Assembly: GCA_964555935.1 (NCBI GenBank)
Contig: CAZKUN010000002.1
Location: forward strand, 51,276-115,275
Origin: CAZKUN01 sp964555935
GTDB lineage: Bacteria > Armatimonadota > Zipacnadia > Zipacnadales > VGFC01
Reading direction: 5' to 3'
Length of the DNA: 64,000 bases
Of the stretch, positions 61,117-64,000 are shown piece by piece. A model generated the notes under the pieces. That model was given only the letters and a program-made list of their open reading frames with translations, was not told the origin of the DNA and did no database searches. A program made the translations under genes and the position numbers. The first letter of the stretch is position 1. Every line of letters begins with the position of its first letter.

Positions 61117-61827
61117 TTACTCACCATCGTCCGTCTTCAACGCTTCCAGCAGCTTGTTGATCTGCCCGCGCAAGTTGTTGATGGTGTCTTGCATCTCACG
61201 CATCATGTTGTAGCTCTCGCGGACCTCTGCCTGCAGGAGCGCCAGTGCCAGCGCCTGGCCCTCATCGTCGACTGCGGCAACGCCGCGCATGACGAAGTGA
61301 GTGCCCTCGTCGAGGTCCCACATCGCGACGATCTTGTCGCCCGCTTCGAGCCCTTGGGTGAAGAGCTTGTGGTACGGGTCATTCTCCCAATTGCCGCGAC
61401 GGCGGATCCACATCGGCTCGAGCGTGACCTGGCCGCCACCGTCCTTGGCGACAACCACGCGACCCTCGCTGGCGGTGATGACCGATCCGATAACCAGACC
61501 GTTCTTGGCGCCATCTTCCGGGCCGGCGAACATCTCTTCGATGAACATGTGTCCGCCGTCGCCCTTGACCCACTTCACGTGGACCATCTGTTCGGCCTTT
61601 AGGGTCTTGATCTGGGCGAGTTGGGCGCGGTCGGCGACCCAGTTCTCCCCATCCTTGACCATTCGGATCTCGAACGTCATCTGCTCACCGTTGTGCAGCC
61701 CGACAACAATGCGGTCCTCACCGACGGTGATAACCTTGCCGACGTTCCCGCCCTTCTCCTGGGCGACGGCGTATCCGGCGACGACGGTAACGAGCAATAC
61801 GGCGATTAGAGCAGCGCGCAACTTCAT
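61117..61827 (-). CDS. Secreted double-motif coiled-coil protein, copy 4 of a tandem family
   Basis: A 236-residue exported protein whose first 27 residues (MKLRAALIAVLLVTVVAGYA, then VAQEKGG) are identical to those of the next upstream copy. Two related beta segments stand about 85 residues apart: VITVGEDRIVVGLHNGEQMT and VITASEGRVVVAKDGGGQVT. A third strand group reads KIVAMWDLDEGTHFVMRG. The C-terminal ~45 residues (MMREMQDTINNLRGQINKLL) form a heptad coiled coil. The function is unknown. It resembles small SH3-like barrels on an oligomerising stalk. The ATG at 61827 has GGGAGG upstream; the longer frame to 62196 is antisense-like. The coiled coil is more divergent than in the other three copies. 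Confidence 0.8.
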   Translation of the reverse strand: MKLRAALIAVLLVTVVAGYAVAQEKGGNVGKVITVGEDRIVVGLHNGEQMTFEIRMVKDGENWVADRAQLAQIKTLKAEQMVHVKWVKGDGGHMFIEEMFAGPEDGAKNGLVIGSVITASEGRVVVAKDGGGQVTLEPMWIRRRGNWENDPYHKLFTQGLEAGDKIVAMWDLDEGTHFVMRGVAAVDDEGQALALALLQAEVRESYNMMREMQDTINNLRGQINKLLEALKTDDGE

Positions 61828-61901
61828 CAGGTGAGCCTCCCTTTCACAAATCACAGATATACAGACACCCGACCTACCGAACGGGTTCTGTGCGAAACTG
61901 G

Positions 61902-62612
61902 CTATTGGTCCTGAGGCTCGAGCTGCTTCAGGAGCCGGTTGATCAGATTCTTCAGCTCGTTGATCTCGTTGTGTAGTTCGTTGATCTGGTTGTAGCTCTC
62001 TCTCATTTGGGCCTGCATGAGCACGGCCGCGAGGGCCTGCGCTTCGGGATCGATCTTGGAGATACCGCGAATCATATAATGCGTGCCCTCGGCGACATCC
62101 CACATGGCAACGACTCTGTCGCCGGGCTTGAGTTCGGTGCCGACCAGCCCCTGGTATGGATCCTGCAGGGGCTTCTGGTTGCGCCGGCGGAACCAAGCCC
62201 GCTCGAGGGTGATCTGCCCGCCGTCGTCGTCGGCCACGACGACGCGCTCCTCATCAGCCGTGATGACGGTGGCGCTTGCGATCCCCCACCGCGAGCCGTC
62301 GGCCGGGCCGATGAACATCTCCTCGATGTAGTAGTGCCCATCGTGGGCCTTGTGCCACTTCACGTGGACCATCTGGTCCGTCTTAAGCGTCTTGATCTCG
62401 GCCATCTGGGCCCGGTCGGCGATCCGAGTATCGCCGTCTGGAACGCTGCGGACCTCGAACGTCATCTGCTTGCCGTCGTGCAGCCCGACCACAATGCGGT
62501 CCTCACCGACAGTGATGATCTTGCCGACGCTTCCGCCCTTCTCCTGGGCGACGGCATATCCGGCCACGACCGTAACGAGCAACACGGCGATCAGCGCAGC
62601 GCGCAGCTTCAT
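61902..62612 (-). CDS. Secreted double-motif coiled-coil protein, copy 3 of a tandem family
   Basis: A 236-residue paralogue of its downstream neighbour. The signal peptide has the same sequence up to VAQEKGG. The two beta motifs are IITVGEDRIVVGLHDGKQMT and VITADEERVVVADDDGGQIT; RVVAMWDVAEGTHYMIRG is the third. The coiled coil is QINELHNEINELKNLINRLL, with Leu/Ile at heptad positions and Asn at core positions. It is separated by 74 bases from the downstream copy and 52 from the upstream copy; both gaps share recognisable sequence, so the duplication included the intergenic region. Confidence 0.82.
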   Translation of the reverse strand: MKLRAALIAVLLVTVVAGYAVAQEKGGSVGKIITVGEDRIVVGLHDGKQMTFEVRSVPDGDTRIADRAQMAEIKTLKTDQMVHVKWHKAHDGHYYIEEMFIGPADGSRWGIASATVITADEERVVVADDDGGQITLERAWFRRRNQKPLQDPYQGLVGTELKPGDRVVAMWDVAEGTHYMIRGISKIDPEAQALAAVLMQAQMRESYNQINELHNEINELKNLINRLLKQLEPQDQ

Positions 62613-62664
62613 CGGACGAGCCTCACTTTCAGGCGGATCACGCGTCCACAGACACCCGGACCCG

Positions 62665-63375
62665 TCACTGGTCCTGGGGCTGGAGTTGCTTCAGGAGCTT
62701 GTTGATCAGATTCTTGAGCTGGTTCATCTCGTTCTGAAGCTGGTTAATCTGGTTGTACGACTCCCGCAATTGGGCCTGCAGGAACACGGAGGCCAGCGCG
62801 TCATCGCTGGGATCGTCCGTCGCGATTCCTCTCAGGATGTAGTGCATCCCATCGCCGAGTTGCCACATGGCGGTGACGCGATCCCCGGCTTTGAGGTCGC
62901 CGGCGACGAGTTCCTGGAACGGGTCCTTGATGAAGTTGTTGCGCCGGCGGATGCCCGTGACCTCGAGCGTGATCTGGCCGCCCGCGTCGTTGGCGACAAC
63001 GATACGAGCCTCGTCGGCAGTGATGATCTCGCCCCTCACCAGCCCGTGGTTCGCGCCGTCCTCCGGCCCGAGCCGCATCTCTGTGATGTAGTAGTGCCCG
63101 TCGTGAGCCTGGACCCACTTCACGAAGACCGACTGGTCCGTCTTCAGCGACTTGATCTGAGCAACCTGCGCGGCATCAGCGATCCGCGTGTCACCATCGG
63201 GGACCGTGCGGACCTCAAACGTCATCTGCTGCCCATTGTGGAGCCCGACGACGACCCGGTCCTCACCGGTAGTGATGACCTTGCCGACGTTCTGACCCTC
63301 CTTCTGCGCCCAAACGTGTCCTCCGGCGACTACGAGCAGCAGCACTGCAATCACGACATTGCGAGCCTTCATCAT
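62665..63375 (-). CDS. Secreted double-motif coiled-coil protein, copy 2 of a tandem family
   Basis: A 236-residue paralogue with signal peptide MMKARNVVIAVLLLVVAGGH. Motifs: VITTGEDRVVVGLHNGQQMT and IITADEARIVVANDAGGQIT; RVTAMWQLGDGMHYILRG; coiled coil QINQLQNEMNQLKNLINKLL. It starts at 63375, sharing one base with the previous gene's TAA (TAATG), with GGGGAGGGG as ribosome site. Its C-terminal half (RESYNQINQLQNE, GMHYILRGIATDDP) is nearly the same as in copy 1, so these two are the youngest pair. Confidence 0.82.
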   Translation of the reverse strand: MMKARNVVIAVLLLVVAGGHVWAQKEGQNVGKVITTGEDRVVVGLHNGQQMTFEVRTVPDGDTRIADAAQVAQIKSLKTDQSVFVKWVQAHDGHYYITEMRLGPEDGANHGLVRGEIITADEARIVVANDAGGQITLEVTGIRRRNNFIKDPFQELVAGDLKAGDRVTAMWQLGDGMHYILRGIATDDPSDDALASVFLQAQLRESYNQINQLQNEMNQLKNLINKLLKQLQPQDQ

Positions 63376-64000
63376 TACCCCTCCCCTTCGATCTGCTTCA
63401 GTACCTGATTCACGAGATTCTTGAGCTGTCTGATCTCATTCTGGAGCTGGTTGATCTGATTGTACGACTCTCTGAGCTGGGCCTGCAGGAGCACCGAACC
63501 TAGCGCGTCGTCTGTTGGGTCATCCGTGGCGATTCCGCGCAGGATGTAGTGCATGCCCTCGCCGATCTCCCAGATGGCGGTGACCTTCTCACCGGCTCTG
63601 ATCTCGCCGCAGGCCAACTTCTGAAACGGGTCCCTCAACATGGTCCCCCACCGCCAGAAGACGGTGGCCTCAAGGGTCATCTGGCCACCCTCATCCTTCG
63701 CCACGACGACCCGAGAATCATCGGCGGTGATCACCGTGCCCCTGATCAGGCCCTGCCTCGCGCCATCCGCCGGCCCGACGCGCATCTCCGTGATGGTGTA
63801 GTGGCCACCGTGGCCCTCGGTCCAGTTCACGTGGACCATCTGGTCCGGCTTCAGCGACTTGATCTGGGCGAGCTGGGCTCGATCCGCGATGCGCTGGTCG
63901 CCATCCTGGACCGTCCGCGCCTCGAAGGTCATCTGCTGCCCATTGTACCCCGCATTGCCCATATGAGCAGGGAGGTTTTCGGTAGAGGTGCCAAGAAACT
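63375..64000 (-). CDS. Secreted double-motif coiled-coil protein, copy 1 of a tandem family; 5' end missing or chimeric
   Basis: The frame is open to the window edge, so the gene is partial (about 208 codons visible). From NGQQMTFEARTVQDGDQ onward it matches the paralogues: second motif VITADDSRVVVAKDEGGQMT, KVTAIWEIGEGMHYILRG, and coiled coil QINQLQNEIRQLKNLVNQVL. Upstream of that point the sequence is unrelated to the family (FLGTSTENLPAHMGNAGY): the first beta motif and the signal peptide are absent. The switch falls within a 19-base stretch identical to the neighbouring copy, so a recombination or assembly chimera is likely. An ATG at 63962 is the nearest possible start. Confidence 0.7.
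   Translation of the reverse strand, partial: FLGTSTENLPAHMGNAGYNGQQMTFEARTVQDGDQRIADRAQLAQIKSLKPDQMVHVNWTEGHGGHYTITEMRVGPADGARQGLIRGTVITADDSRVVVAKDEGGQMTLEATVFWRWGTMLRDPFQKLACGEIRAGEKVTAIWEIGEGMHYILRGIATDDPTDDALGSVLLQAQLRESYNQINQLQNEIRQLKNLVNQVLKQIEGEG

Larger units (their letters stand above)
61117..63962 (-). repeat. Four-copy tandem gene duplication
   Basis: Four consecutive genes of the same ~236-codon family, including related intergenic sequence at 61828-61901 and 62613-62664 (both contain CAGACACCCG close to GAGCCTC). Within each product the short beta motif is itself duplicated, giving repeat structure at two scales. Confidence 0.85.

Noticed and set aside
61828..62664. CRISPR-like repeats between the coiled-coil genes
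   Set aside because: The repeated intergenic DNA comes from gene duplication; there are only two related intervals and no spacers.
1..64000. tRNA, rRNA, integrase, transposase or prophage genes
   Set aside because: Nothing in either strand showed cloverleaf, rRNA or mobility-gene features, so the accessory look comes from gene content, not from a visible mobile element.

Overview
The window is high-GC bacterial DNA with almost no intergenic space. I see no rRNA, tRNA, CRISPR array, phage or transposase. The gene content suggests an uncultured glycan-degrading bacterium of the Planctomycetota / Poribacteria / Latescibacterota / Hydrogenedentota type: many large secreted proteins (LamG, CBM, FG-GAP, beta-helix, heparinase and sulfatase folds), Tat-exported enzymes, Gfo/Idh and DegT enzymes, sugar-isomerase TIM barrels and MttB-like methyltransferases. 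The phylum is inference; no marker gene is present. Three 10-N scaffold gaps all fall inside genes.

Layout. 1-240: an AT-rich promoter with a palindromic operator, reading leftwards into a disrupted or partial gene. 362-1387: a membrane-anchored MsrB-MsrA fusion. 9317-1364 (minus): a tight six-gene operon with a secreted TIM-barrel protein, an MttB homologue, a sugar isomerase/epimerase-like protein, a Gfo/Idh oxidoreductase, a DegT aminotransferase and a NodB-like protein. 9463-11529 (plus): an acidic protein of unknown function with an in-frame TGA at codon 19. 13553-11526 (minus): a secreted beta-helix protein. 13687-29458 (plus): an eight-gene run with an ankyrin lipoprotein, a DUF3604/PHP-like protein, a DUF1961 protein, a 1705-residue GH2-like protein, a DUS-like TIM barrel, an unknown protein, a heparinase II/III-like protein and an FG-GAP protein. 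37546-29455 (minus): a beta-helix protein, a second MttB homologue, a PhoD-like phosphodiesterase and a GH20-like protein. 37643-47245 (plus): a Tat-exported sulfatase, a CBM9/TIM-barrel protein and a heparinase/FG-GAP protein.

47261-52251 holds a molybdate/tungstate-type ABC transporter with two tandem binding lipoproteins, flanked by two response regulators (OmpR and NarL types) without a sensor kinase. 54943-52316 (minus) is a second protein of the CBM9/TIM-barrel type. 55091-56773 is a SulP anion permease. 59769-56770 is a LamG protein. 61026-59860 is a Tat-exported aldo/keto-reductase-like ferredoxin protein with a degraded active site. 61117-64000 (minus) is a tandem array of four paralogous secreted coiled-coil proteins that I do not recognise.

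Taken together, most of the window looks like capture and breakdown of complex, probably sulfated and uronate-containing, polysaccharides outside the cytoplasm (sulfatase, heparinase-like, beta-helix, GH2/GH20-like, NodB-like). Cytoplasmic enzymes would process the products (Gfo/Idh, isomerase, DegT, MttB). The SulP permease may handle the sulfate released. The strongest candidates for undescribed biology are the four-copy coiled-coil family and the two-binding-protein transporter framed by orphan response regulators.
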